A stretch of 64,000 bases of DNA from Comamonas testosteroni (GTDB taxonomy: Bacteria; Pseudomonadota; Gammaproteobacteria; Burkholderiales; Burkholderiaceae_C): assembly GCA_008727115.1 (NCBI GenBank), contig CP044131.1:1736001-1800000 (forward strand), read 5' to 3'. The position numbers and the translations under genes are program-made. Position 1 is the first letter of the stretch, and every line of letters starts with the position of its first letter. The notes below the pieces were generated by a model. That model made no database searches. It worked only from the letters and a program-made list of their open reading frames with translations, and was not told the DNA's origin. Shown in pieces: positions 54,316-62,936 of this stretch.

Positions 54316-55030
54316 GGCACACCCCTGCTGTGCTCTGTTGTGTCAGCTGCTGCTTCACCGTCTCTTCATAGGCATGGCAAACCTCACGGCCAGCACCGTC
54401 GCCGAGCAAGCGGCCTTGCTCCAGCCAGATCACACGCTCAAAGTCGCGCACATGGTCCAGCACATGGGTGGAGACCAGTATTTGCTGAGGAGCGGCGGCG
54501 ATGTCTTGCGCCAGTCGCGCCTGGCCAGGCAGGTCCAGGCTGGCAAAGGGCTCATCGAGCAGCAGCAGTTGAGGTGCGGCAATCAGCAGCGACAACCAGC
54601 ACACCTGCTGGCGCTGACCCTGGCTGAGGCTGCCTACGGCGCGCTCTGCCCAGTGCTCCAGCCCGCGCGCGGCCAGCAGCTCGCGAGCCTTGGCTCTGGC
54701 TTGCTGCTTGTTCAGGCCCTGAGGATGCAGCCCCAGTGCCAGCTCTTCTTCGACGGTGGGAAAAATGATCTGGTCGTCGGGGTTCTGAAACATCAGCCCG
54801 ACCAGGCCCGGCTTGTTTTGGCGAGCCTCCAGCAAGGGCGAGCCATCGATCAGAACTTGGCCGGACTGCGGCTGCTCCAGCCCGCACAGCAGTCGAAACA
54901 GGCTGGACTTGCCTGCGCCGTTGTTGCCAATAACGCCAATGCGCTTTTCGGTCAGCTGGAGGCTGAGACCGTCAAAAACCTGTGTCTGACCGCGCTGCAG
55001 CTTGATATCGACCAACTGCACGCCGCTCAT
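54308..55030 (-). CDS. bioM: Biotin ECF transporter ATPase BioM
   Basis: A 240-residue ABC ATPase. Walker A GNNGAGKSS, MFQNPDDQIIFPTVEEE (typical of CbiO/BioM), signature LSQGQRQQVCW and Walker B LLLLDEPFASLD. It is the first gene of the bioM-bioN-bioY-ligase-thiolase-nitroreductase operon. Confidence 0.95.
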   Translation of the reverse strand: MSGVQLVDIKLQRGQTQVFDGLSLQLTEKRIGVIGNNGAGKSSLFRLLCGLEQPQSGQVLIDGSPLLEARQNKPGLVGLMFQNPDDQIIFPTVEEELALGLHPQGLNKQQARAKARELLAARGLEHWAERAVGSLSQGQRQQVCWLSLLIAAPQLLLLDEPFASLDLPGQARLAQDIAAAPQQILVSTHVLDHVRDFERVIWLEQGRLLGDGAGREVCHAYEETVKQQLTQQSTAGVCHG

Positions 55031-55877
55031 GCCAAAGCTCCTTCAATGTGGAGACGGGCGAGCGAAGAGGCTGCAAAAGCAACAGGAGCGGAAGAGGCGG
55101 CTGGAGCGGCAAGAGGGGACATACGGGAAAACCTGAAACCTTGATCCGGACTGCCAAACGAGCCGGACTGCATTGGTGGCGGATTCTAGCGCCGCCAAAT
55201 TGCTTTCAAAAGCCTGCAATCTGATCTCTTTTTATATGAAATCTGCATAAGAGATGACTTCTTCACCGGCAGTGCTTGGAAGCCGGCGCGGAGCCGGTAT
55301 TTGGCGGCAGTTAAGGGGCAGTTGCCTGTGCGTTGTGGAGGAAAGTTTTTTCATGCTCGCTTTTTGCCCTCTTCAGCGGCTAACTTCGCTGAAGCTACGG
55401 CGGAAGTGCTTTGCAGATGAATGGGGTTGTGCGTGGATGGCGGTGTTTTGGCGTCACTTGGATGCGAAAACTGGGGAAGTATGCGGATGCATTGCGAGCG
55501 AGAGGCTGAAAATACGCTCTGAGGCCATGTTTTTGGGCGATTTGAGGGTTTTTTCGAGCCGGAAAAATTTTTGAAAAAGATGCGGATAGATGTGGATGAG
55601 AGGCGCATGTGCAGTTAAGCCCATGAATACATGGCATTGCAGAGCCAGAGGCCGTCTCTTGCGGATATCCAAAAGTACAAAAACAGGAGCTGTTTGCGCT
55701 TATGGAAATTCAGTTTCAAAGGCTTTTGGTGCTGAAATCAAGGTATGACTTGCGCTAAAAGCTCCTTTTTTGAGAGTACTGGCTTTCTTTTGCCCTCTCT
55801 TGTATTGATGCACTCATATATATAGAGAGGACATGGAGCGCCTCTTGAGAGGCTTCCCCGTTGGGTTAAGATCATGC
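55031..55877. other. Long intergenic region before the TPP riboswitch
   Basis: About 850 bp. It contains the bioM promoter region, the inverted repeat at 55686-55771, and weak overlapping frames on both strands (for example 55254-55574 on plus) without start signals or recognisable motifs. I see no credible gene. Confidence 0.5.
55686..55771. repeat. Inverted repeat ending in a T run
   Basis: AGGAGCTGTTTGCGC (55686-55700) is inverted as GCGCTAAAAGCTCCT (55752-55766), followed by TTTTT. It may be a terminator or a copy of an intergenic palindrome family. Confidence 0.5.
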
Positions 55878-55879
55878 GG

Positions 55880-55945
55880 CGCTCCGGGGTGCACAAGCGT
55901 GCTGAGATCGATACCCGCGAACTTGACCCGGTTCATACCGGCGGA
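55880..55945 (+). ncRNA. TPP (thiamine pyrophosphate) riboswitch, THI element
   Basis: The conserved THI-box parts occur in order: CGGGGTGC, CTGAGAT (the pyrimidine-sensing loop, 55902-55908), ACCCGCGAAC, TTGACCCGG and TTCATACCGGCGG. This is the leader of the luxE-like operon 92 bp upstream of its start. TPP binding usually turns expression off. Confidence 0.92.
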
Positions 55946-55998
55946 AGAAGAGCTTGCAAACTGACCGCAGGGCAGAGACTTGTCGCATGGTCAGTGAG

Positions 55999-56030
55999 CC
56001 TTCGGAGCATGATGACCCCGCTCTCGAAGG
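55999..56030 (+). promoter_or_regulatory. Expression-platform hairpin hiding the ribosome-binding site
   Basis: CCTTCGGAGC (55999-56008) pairs with GCTC-t-CGAAGG (56020-56030) with one bulged T. The 3' arm includes most of the GAAGGA Shine-Dalgarno of the gene starting at 56037. This fits translational repression when TPP is bound. Confidence 0.6.
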
Positions 56031-56036
56031 AATTTC

Positions 56037-57143
56037 ATGGATAAGGCCGCTTCTCTGGTCGCCGATCTGCTTGCTTTCATCGCTCTGGATGAGGGCTCTG
56101 ACGACCAGTTCAACTCACTCGCTCTGCGCCTTTTCGCCTACCAGTACGAAAACAACGCACCGTTTCGCAGCTTTTGCCAGCGACGCGGCGCTACGCTGCG
56201 CAATGTGAAAAGCTGGCGCGATATCCCGGCAGTCCCTATCGATGCCTTCAAGGCCATGGAGCTGCGCAGCGAGCCAGCCCATGCGGACGAGCGCGTATTC
56301 ATGACCAGCGGCACGACGGGCCAGGCCAAGGGAATGGCAGCGCGGGGGCGTCATTTTCATCCTCAGCTTGAGGTCTATGACCTGTCCATGAAGCGTTATT
56401 TCTCCAAGCGCTTCATGCAGGGCGTGGAGCGCATGCCCATGGGCATTCTGTTCCCGGATGAGCAGGCCATGCCCAACTCCTCGCTGGCTCACTATCTGGC
56501 GCTGGCCAGGTCCGAGTTCGGTAGCGAAGGCAGCCGCTACTACCTGAACTCCGAAGGGCTGGACATGCCCGCTTTGTGCGCTGCGCTGGAAGAGTCAGAG
56601 CGCAGCGGCCAACCCTTTGCGCTGCTGGGCGCAAGCTTCAGCCTGGTTCATGTCATGGATGCTTTGCGTGCCCAGGGCCGCAGCTTTCGCCTGCCTGAAG
56701 GCAGCCGCATCCTCGACACCGGCGGCTACAAGGGGCAGTCGCGCGAGCTGCCGCTCGAAGAGTTCTATGCAGAGCTGTCGCAGTTGCTGGGTGTGCCGCG
56801 CCGCCTGTGCATCAATATGTATGGCATGACGGAGCTGAGTACCCAGTTCTATGACGATGGCAATGTCACGCTGCCGGCAGTCAAGTCCGGGCCGCACTGG
56901 ATTCGCTCGCGTCTGGTCGAGCCCATCACCGGCCGGGACGTGGCAGCTGGCGAGCGCGGTATTCTGGTGCATTGTGATCTGGCCAACTACAACGCAGTCA
57001 CCACGATCCTGACCGAGGACGTGGGCCTGTGGGCGGGCGCTCAGGAGTCTGACGGCTTTTTGCTGCTGGGCCGTGCCGAAGGCGCTGCGGCCAAGGGCTG
57101 CTCGCTGGCGGTGGAAGAATTTGTGAAGGCTGCCAGCGCATGA
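56037..57143 (+). CDS. LuxE-like acyl-protein synthetase
   Basis: A 368-residue ANL-type enzyme close in length to LuxE. Residues 89-99 are the AMP-binding loop MTSGTTGQAKG; DTGGYKGQSREL and NMYGMTELSTQFY follow. Cys355 near the C-terminus (KGCSLAVEEF) sits where LuxE carries its acyl-acceptor Cys. It should activate a carboxylic acid with ATP and hold it as a thioester. It is the first gene after the TPP riboswitch and overlaps the LuxC-like gene by 4 bp. Confidence 0.88.
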   Translation: MDKAASLVADLLAFIALDEGSDDQFNSLALRLFAYQYENNAPFRSFCQRRGATLRNVKSWRDIPAVPIDAFKAMELRSEPAHADERVFMTSGTTGQAKGMAARGRHFHPQLEVYDLSMKRYFSKRFMQGVERMPMGILFPDEQAMPNSSLAHYLALARSEFGSEGSRYYLNSEGLDMPALCAALEESERSGQPFALLGASFSLVHVMDALRAQGRSFRLPEGSRILDTGGYKGQSRELPLEEFYAELSQLLGVPRRLCINMYGMTELSTQFYDDGNVTLPAVKSGPHWIRSRLVEPITGRDVAAGERGILVHCDLANYNAVTTILTEDVGLWAGAQESDGFLLLGRAEGAAAKGCSLAVEEFVKAASA

Positions 57144-58621
57144 GCCAGAAGCTTGCGGTCGATGCCGGCACGGTTCAGCGTATCAAGGCGGGCTATCTGC
57201 CGGGCTTGAGCGACGATGAGGTGCAGTGGCAGGTGCTGCCCTTTGAGGCGCGCGATGGCCTGAGGCTGGAGGTGTGCGTGCCCATGCTGACGGCACCGCA
57301 GATGCTGGCGCTGGCCGAGCGCGTGCGCAAGGCGGCTGATACCCATCTGCGCTCCATGCCGGTGGCCGAAATCATTGAGGCCATTGACCGCGCCATGGCT
57401 CGGCTGCTTGATCGCAACGACGTCTATCGGCAATGGGCCGAGCGCTGGCTGCCCGTGGTCAGCGGCTATGACGCCGACATGGTGCGGCTGGGGCTGACGG
57501 GTTTTTTCAAGACTTTCAGGGCAGCACAGCTCAAGCGCTTTGTGGCTGAAGATTTTTCCAACCCGGCCGTGCTCGACAGCTTTCAGCCTGCCGCCAAGGG
57601 CGGTGCCGTGCGTGCCTTTGGCCCTGATCTGCTGGTACACAGCTGGGCTGGCAATGTGCCAGCGCTTTCGCTGTGGAGTCTGGTCTGCGGCCTGCTGGTC
57701 AAGGCCCCCGCGATGGGCAAGCTGGCCAGTGCCGAGCCTTTGTTTGCGGGCTGGTTTGCACGATTGCTGGCCGAGGTGCATCCACCGCTGGCCGATTGCC
57801 TGGCCGTGGTGTGGTGGCGCGGTGCTGGCGGTGAGGAAGCCGATGCGCTCTATGGCCAGGCCGATACGGTGCTGGCCTATGGCGGCAACCCGACGCTGGA
57901 CGCGCTGCGCCGCCGCCTTCCTGTGACCACACGCTTTTTGCCCCATGGTCACAAGCTGGGCTTTGGTCTGATTGCGGCGCAGGCGCTGGACACACTCAAG
58001 GCTCCGGCCATGGCAAGACTGGCCGCCTGGGATGTGATGCGCTATGACCAGCAAGGCTGCTACTCGCCCCATGTGTTTTATGTGCAGCGCGGCGGGGCCG
58101 TGTCACCGCGTGCGTTTGCCGACTATCTGGCGGCCGAGCTGGCCAATCTGCAACGTCGCTTTGCACGCCGCGAGCTGGACCTGGAAGAGGGGGCTGCCGT
58201 CGCCCGCTGGCAGCAGAGCATGGAATGGAGCGCCGAGCCGCAGCAACTGCTGGGCCCTGTGGATGCGGCCTGGAGCGTGGCTTACAGCGATGGTCTGCAG
58301 CCCCTGATGCCAACGGCGCTGCAGCGCACGATTGCCGTAGTGGCCGTAGACAGCCTGGACGACGTGCTGCCGGTGGCGGCTGCCCAACGTGAATATCTGC
58401 AGACTGCGGGCATTGCGGCCAGCCCCGAGGAGCTGTACCGCCTGGCCGGGCTACTGGGCGCCGCTGGCGTCACGCGTATCAGTGCCATTGGCTCCATGAG
58501 CATGCCCGAGGCGGGCTGGCACCATGACGGGCGCTTCAATCTGCTTGATCTGGTGCGCATGACGGAGATCGAGCAGTCGGCAGAACTCGCTGCTCAGCCG
58601 CTGGCCGCTTATGCAGACTGA
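57140..58621 (+). CDS. LuxC-like acyl-CoA/acyl-protein reductase
   Basis: A 493-residue aldehyde-dehydrogenase-fold reductase. Cys307 in RYDQQGCYSPHVFYV is the catalytic Cys seen in LuxC proteins. It should accept an acyl group from the LuxE-like protein and reduce it with NADPH to the aldehyde. No luciferase genes (luxAB) are nearby, so bioluminescence is excluded. Overlap on both sides (4 bp upstream, 11 bp downstream) indicates tight coupling. Confidence 0.88.
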   Translation: MSQKLAVDAGTVQRIKAGYLPGLSDDEVQWQVLPFEARDGLRLEVCVPMLTAPQMLALAERVRKAADTHLRSMPVAEIIEAIDRAMARLLDRNDVYRQWAERWLPVVSGYDADMVRLGLTGFFKTFRAAQLKRFVAEDFSNPAVLDSFQPAAKGGAVRAFGPDLLVHSWAGNVPALSLWSLVCGLLVKAPAMGKLASAEPLFAGWFARLLAEVHPPLADCLAVVWWRGAGGEEADALYGQADTVLAYGGNPTLDALRRRLPVTTRFLPHGHKLGFGLIAAQALDTLKAPAMARLAAWDVMRYDQQGCYSPHVFYVQRGGAVSPRAFADYLAAELANLQRRFARRELDLEEGAAVARWQQSMEWSAEPQQLLGPVDAAWSVAYSDGLQPLMPTALQRTIAVVAVDSLDDVLPVAAAQREYLQTAGIAASPEELYRLAGLLGAAGVTRISAIGSMSMPEAGWHHDGRFNLLDLVRMTEIEQSAELAAQPLAAYAD

Positions 58622-59384
58622 GGGAGTGGACACAGCCGTGGCATTCATGGAGTTCAGGCAGGCCCGATTCAGCTATCCGGGACGAGCAGCTGTGGTGGAC
58701 GGTGTGGACTGGCAGGTCGGAGCCGGAGAGTTTCACTGCCTGCTGGGGCGCAGTGGCTGCGGCAAGACCACGCTGCTCAAGCTGGCGGCAGGTCTACTCA
58801 GGCCTCAGTCGGGCCATGTCTTGCTGGGCGGAAGTGAGCTGGCAAAACCCGGGCCACAACTGGGCTTTATGTTCCAGGCACCGACTCTGCTGGACTGGCA
58901 TTCGGTGCTTGATAACGTGCTGCTGCCGGTGTCGCTGCAGCGCAAGCCCACGCCGCAGGATCAGCGCATTGCCATGCAGTGGCTGGAGCAACTGGGGCTT
59001 GCCGACCATGCGCAGCATTACCCCAGACAGCTTTCCGGCGGCCAGCAAAGCCGCGTGGCACTGGCTCGGGCCTTGATTCTCGAGCCCGCGCTGCTGCTGC
59101 TTGATGAGCCGTTTGCCGCGCTGGATGCCATCACGCGTGCCGAGCTGCAGGACGATCTGCGGCGCACCTGCCAGCGCCATGGCACGACGGTGCTGTTTGT
59201 GACCCATGACATCAATGAGGCCGTCTATTTGGGCGACCGCATTGCGCTCATGCATGGTGGTCGCATTGTGGATGACTGGACGATCAAGCTGCCGCAGCCG
59301 CGTACCCAGGACATGCGCCACGGCACCGTGTTCAACGATTACTGTGCCCGCGTGCGTGCCTCCATGGACAGAGGTGTGGCATGA
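58611..59384 (+). CDS. ABC transporter ATPase (SsuB/ThiZ-like)
   Basis: A 257-residue nitrate/sulfonate/taurine-type ATPase. Walker A LLGRSGCGKTT, signature LSGGQQSRVALARAL, Walker B LLLLDEPFAALD and the H-loop VTHDINEAV are intact. ATG 58611 is inside the luxC-like 3' end. It powers the importer with the next two genes; under a TPP riboswitch such transporters carry thiamine precursors (ThiXYZ). Confidence 0.9.
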   Translation: MQTEGVDTAVAFMEFRQARFSYPGRAAVVDGVDWQVGAGEFHCLLGRSGCGKTTLLKLAAGLLRPQSGHVLLGGSELAKPGPQLGFMFQAPTLLDWHSVLDNVLLPVSLQRKPTPQDQRIAMQWLEQLGLADHAQHYPRQLSGGQQSRVALARALILEPALLLLDEPFAALDAITRAELQDDLRRTCQRHGTTVLFVTHDINEAVYLGDRIALMHGGRIVDDWTIKLPQPRTQDMRHGTVFNDYCARVRASMDRGVA

Positions 59385-60169
59385 ATCTCCTGCTGACCAA
59401 GTCGCGCCTGCTGTCTGCTTTGCTTTTGATAGCTGTACTCGCAATATGGGAGCTGGCTACAAGGCAATTTGGCTTGTCGTCTTTGGTGCTACCTGCACTG
59501 TCGGCGGTGGCGGAGTCTCTGTGGTCGGGCCTGCGCTCTGGCTACTTCTGGCCGCACCTGTGGGCCAGCCTGAAGGCTTTGCTGCTGGGCCTGCTGATCG
59601 GCAGTGCCGTGGGGCTTGTCAGCGGCATGGCCTTGGCGGAGTTTCCCTTGCTGGAGCGCGTGCTCAAGCCCTATGTGGTGGTCAGCCAGGTGGTGCCCAA
59701 GCTGGCCTTGGCTCCCTTGTTTGTGCTGTGGTTTGGGTTTGGCCTGCTGCCCACGGTGCTGATCACGGCACTGATCTGCTTTTTTCCGCTGATGGAAAAC
59801 ACGCTGACCGGTCTGCGCCAGGTCGATGCCCAGCGCTTGCAGCTGTTTCAGATGCTGGGCGCCACTAGGCTGCAGACCTTGCTACGACTGAAGCTGCCGA
59901 CAGGCCTGCCTGCCATTTTTGCGGGATTGCGCGTGGCCGTGGTGCTGGCGCTGGTTGGTGTGGTGGTGGCCGAGTTCATGGGCGCAAGCCAGGGCCTGGG
60001 TGCCGTGGTCATCGCGGCGCAGGGAATGATGGACACCACGCTGATGTTTGCAGCGCTGGTGCTGATCGCCATGCTGGGACTGATGCTTTATCAGGCCTGT
60101 CTATTGCTGGAGCGCCGCTTGCTGCGTGCGCATTACCTTTCAACTCCGCAGTCCAGGCGCAGCAGCTGA
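59381..60169 (+). CDS. ABC transporter permease (SsuC/ThiX-like)
   Basis: A 262-residue permease with about six helices. The EAA-like coupling loop reads LFQMLGATRLQTLLRLKLPT. The N-terminal coding DNA includes the family repeat TTTTGATAGCTG at 59424-59435. It overlaps the ATPase gene by 4 bp. Confidence 0.9.
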   Translation: MNLLLTKSRLLSALLLIAVLAIWELATRQFGLSSLVLPALSAVAESLWSGLRSGYFWPHLWASLKALLLGLLIGSAVGLVSGMALAEFPLLERVLKPYVVVSQVVPKLALAPLFVLWFGFGLLPTVLITALICFFPLMENTLTGLRQVDAQRLQLFQMLGATRLQTLLRLKLPTGLPAIFAGLRVAVVLALVGVVVAEFMGASQGLGAVVIAAQGMMDTTLMFAALVLIAMLGLMLYQACLLLERRLLRAHYLSTPQSRRSS

Positions 60170-60204
60170 GTGCGCCACGACTGCATCTTTCCGGGTCATT
60201 TGTC

Positions 60205-61203
60205 ATGCAAGCAAGTTTTCAGACTTTGTCTATCTCCCGTCGCAGCCTGCTCGGTGCCTGTGCAGGCCTGAGCGGTCTCGCCATGGCTGGCACCAGCATG
60301 GCAACGCCCGTGCAGGGCAGGATTCGCCTGGCGGGCTGGAGCAAGCCCATCAGCGAGATCACCAACTTGCTGGTCGAGCCGGAAAAAGGCTTTTTCAAGT
60401 CACAAGGGGTGGAGCTGACCTACCTGCCGGGTGCGGGCGGTGGCGATGCGATTCGCAACCTTCTCAGCGGTCAGGCCGATGTAGCCTTTACCGATCCCGG
60501 CTCCTTTTTCATGGCATTGGACAAGGGTGAAAAGCTGGTAGCCATCTACGACATCTATCCGCAGAACGTATTCAATGTGGTCTCGCTCAAGTCTTCGGGC
60601 ATTCACAAGCCTGCAGACCTCAAGGGCAAGAAAATTGGTGTCTACAGCCTTGCCAGCGGAACGCGCCAGAACCTGTTGGTGATGCTGCATCAGGCCGGAC
60701 TCAAGGAGTCCGATGTGACGATTGTGGTGACCGGGCTGCTGAACTTCGCTCCCCTGATGCAGGGTCAGGTCGATGCCACGGCGGCCACCGACACCGGGCT
60801 GGCTGTGGGCTTGCGCAAGGGGATTGGCGAGGTCGATGTGATGCAGGTCAGCGACCACCTCAATATGTCCAGCGACATGTTTGTGGTGCGTGAAGAAGTA
60901 TTCCAGCAAAAGAAGGAACTGCTCAAGGCCTTCCTCAAGGGCTACCGCGATAGCGCGGCCTGGATGATGGCGAACCCCGAGGATGCTTCGGTGCTGGCCA
61001 GCAAATACGCGATTGATGGCACGCGTCGCGACATCAATCTGGATGTGATTCGACTGCGCAATGCGGCTTCCATGCCTGCGCTCAAGGGCCAGCCGCTGGG
61101 CAGCTTCGATATGGCTGCGCTGCAAAAGGGGGCAGATGCCTATCGGGCACTGGGCATGGTGCAGCGGCAGATCAAGGTGGCGGATGTGGTGAGGCCGCTG
61201 TAA
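60205..61203 (+). CDS. Periplasmic binding protein, NMT1/THI5-like
   Basis: A 332-residue protein with a twin-arginine-type leader (SRRSLLGACAGLSG). RIRLAGWSKPISEITNLLVE, KGFFKSQGVELTYLPGAGGGD and SGQADVAFTDPGS match the NMT1/THI5 fold, which is used for thiamine pyrimidines (ThiY), sulfonates and related small compounds. The riboswitch favours a thiamine-related ligand. The stop is followed directly by a REP-like element. Confidence 0.88.
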   Translation: MQASFQTLSISRRSLLGACAGLSGLAMAGTSMATPVQGRIRLAGWSKPISEITNLLVEPEKGFFKSQGVELTYLPGAGGGDAIRNLLSGQADVAFTDPGSFFMALDKGEKLVAIYDIYPQNVFNVVSLKSSGIHKPADLKGKKIGVYSLASGTRQNLLVMLHQAGLKESDVTIVVTGLLNFAPLMQGQVDATAATDTGLAVGLRKGIGEVDVMQVSDHLNMSSDMFVVREEVFQQKKELLKAFLKGYRDSAAWMMANPEDASVLASKYAIDGTRRDINLDVIRLRNAASMPALKGQPLGSFDMAALQKGADAYRALGMVQRQIKVADVVRPL

Positions 61204-61231
61204 CCCCCTGAGGCGCTTTGCGCCTTCCCCC
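61204..61231. repeat. REP-like intergenic element, copy 2
   Basis: CCCCCTGAGGCGCTTTGCGC followed by CTTCCCCC, starting at the base after the binding-protein stop. One T/C difference from the copy at 49345. The rest of the 140-bp gap has further small hairpins. Confidence 0.7.
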
Positions 61232-61342
61232 TCTCTCGCTTTGCTTCGCAATGCGGGAGGGTGACGATGCCTTCGCCGCGAGGCGGCTCTTGCTCGGCAT
61301 CTCTGAGAGGGGAGTGCTAATTTTTGAGTGGAAATGGTGAAT

Positions 61343-62140
61343 ATGAGTCAGTCTTCTTCCATGGGCTTGCGCGGCAAGGTGGTGCTGGTAACGGGGGGCA
61401 GCCGCGGCATTGGTGCGGCCATTGCCCTGGCGTTTGCGCGTGAGGGGGCGACGGTGGTCATCAACTACCTGTCCAATGACGAGGCCGCGGTCAAGGCCGT
61501 GGAGGCCTGTCTGGCCGCAGGCAAGGAGTCAGGCGGTGATGCCTGGGCCGTCAGGGCCGACGTAGGCTCCTCCGATGCAGTGCAGCGCATGGTGGAGAGC
61601 ATCGTGCTTGAGGTAGGCGGCATTGATATCGTGGTCAATAACGCCTTCAAGCCTTATGCCTTCGATCCAGAGCAGCGCAAGCGTTTTGACGATTTGCAGT
61701 GGCAGGACTATCAAAGCCAGTTTGATGGTGCGGTGGGCGCTGCCTTCAATGTCTGCCGTGCGGTGCTGCCAATCATGAGCCAGCGTGCGCGGGGCAGCAT
61801 CGTCAACATCGTCAGCAACCTGGTGGAGCACCCGGTCGTGCCTTATCACGACTACACCACCTCCAAAGGGGCGCTGGTGGCCTTTAGCCGCAACCTGGCC
61901 AGCGAGTTGGGGCCGGTGGGCATTCGCGTCAACTGCGTGGCCCCAGGGCTGGTCTATCCCACGCAGGGAACACAGGGCAGCAAGGAGTCATTCAGAGAGT
62001 CGCTGATGGCGGCCACGCCTTTGAGGCGTCTGGCAAGGCCCGAGGATGTGGCGGGGCCTGTGCTGTTTCTGGCTTCCGAGCTCGGCAGCTTTGTGACCGG
62101 GCAGGTGCTGATGGTCGACGGTGGCTTGGTGATGCGATAA
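61343..62140 (+). CDS. SDR-family oxidoreductase (FabG-like)
   Basis: A 265-residue short-chain dehydrogenase. The nucleotide motif TGGSRGIG, NNAF, and a catalytic Tyr-x3-Lys in YHDYTTSKGAL are present. An in-frame ATG at 61334 and GTG at 61328 also exist; 61343 (MSQSSS) is closest to the conserved start. It is separated from the binding-protein gene by 140 bp but is on the same strand and could still be in the TPP-controlled transcript. It may reduce the aldehyde made by LuxC-like protein; this is inference. Confidence 0.85.
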   Translation: MSQSSSMGLRGKVVLVTGGSRGIGAAIALAFAREGATVVINYLSNDEAAVKAVEACLAAGKESGGDAWAVRADVGSSDAVQRMVESIVLEVGGIDIVVNNAFKPYAFDPEQRKRFDDLQWQDYQSQFDGAVGAAFNVCRAVLPIMSQRARGSIVNIVSNLVEHPVVPYHDYTTSKGALVAFSRNLASELGPVGIRVNCVAPGLVYPTQGTQGSKESFRESLMAATPLRRLARPEDVAGPVLFLASELGSFVTGQVLMVDGGLVMR

Positions 62141-62297
62141 GAGCAGCCAACACCGCCCTTGATACGTCGTTGCTTCGCCTTGTCGTACGCTTGTACCGCC
62201 TGCGGCTTCGCGCCTCACCTCAACCGCAAACCTGCGGTTTGCTAAGTGGTGTTAGTCGCTCTAAGTGGTACGGCAGGCGCCGTCTGCCTTGTCGAGC
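62141..62297. repeat. Hairpin-rich intergenic repeat region
   Basis: Short inverted pieces such as AACCGCA/TGCGGTT and GGCAGGCGCC/GTCTGCC lie between the convergent SDR and membrane-protein genes. It may serve as a terminator for both. Confidence 0.4.
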
Positions 62298-62717
62298 TCA
62301 AGGCTTGGCCGAAGACTGGGCGTGATCTATGGCATCAATGATGGCTATGCCGGTCTCTTGTACACCAGGGGCGTTGAAGCCTGGGCCGGGTGTGACGGCA
62401 GGGTGGCTGAGCAGCTTTTCGGCCATGCTCGGCTGCGTTGCAGCAGCAGGCTGCATGTGTACAGGTTCGGCTGGCGTGGCGGCAGGTTCAGGCGCAGAGG
62501 TGTCTGTGGACTGCAAATAATCGTTGTAGCGCTTGTAGGCCTGACGGTCGGTGCGTTCTTGCTCCTGCTGCTGGGAGTGCTTCATGTATTGATAGGCTCC
62601 CACGCCCAGAACCAGCGATGCCACGAGGAAGACGGCAATGGCCGTGAAAACGAAGTTTTCGTCGGAGCGCTGGGGTGTGTGTGGGGCGGCGGCAGGGATG
62701 GGGCGAGAGGCGGGCAT
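62298..62717 (-). CDS. Small single-pass membrane protein
   Basis: A 139-residue protein with one membrane helix (FVFTAIAVFLVASLVLGVGA), then an Ala/Pro/Gln-rich acidic part. ATG 62717 is chosen; an in-frame ATG at 62768 adds a poor start. Function is unknown. It may be a periplasmic-facing or cytoplasmic tail anchor. Confidence 0.65.
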   Translation of the reverse strand: MPASRPIPAAAPHTPQRSDENFVFTAIAVFLVASLVLGVGAYQYMKHSQQQEQERTDRQAYKRYNDYLQSTDTSAPEPAATPAEPVHMQPAAATQPSMAEKLLSHPAVTPGPGFNAPGVQETGIAIIDAIDHAQSSAKP

Positions 62718-62856
62718 CGGCAAATCGGCTCGTGAGCACGAAAAACGGGCTGAACGAAAAACTATCAAACTGTTTTCAGCGTATCAAAAAACAGTGGCTG
62801 GGATCTTTCAGATCGGCGACTTCTCGCAGAACTTCAGTCAGAAATAGCGTGAATCG

Positions 62857-62890
62857 CAAAAAAGCCGGTACTCCTTGAGGAGTACCGGCT
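62857..62890 (-). terminator. Terminator of azoR
   Basis: AGCCGGTACTCCT pairs perfectly (13 bp) with AGGAGTACCGGCT. Read on the minus strand it is followed by TTTTTT. It lies directly after the azoR stop. Confidence 0.9.
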
Positions 62891-62936
62891 TCGTTCATGG
62901 CTTTTGTTGGCTGCGTCTTTGGACGCAGCCCGGTGA

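Noticed and set aside
55254-55574. Plus-strand 106-codon frame before the riboswitch
   Set aside because: No ribosome-binding site, overlapping equally good minus frames, and Cys/Arg/Trp-rich composition without a motif.
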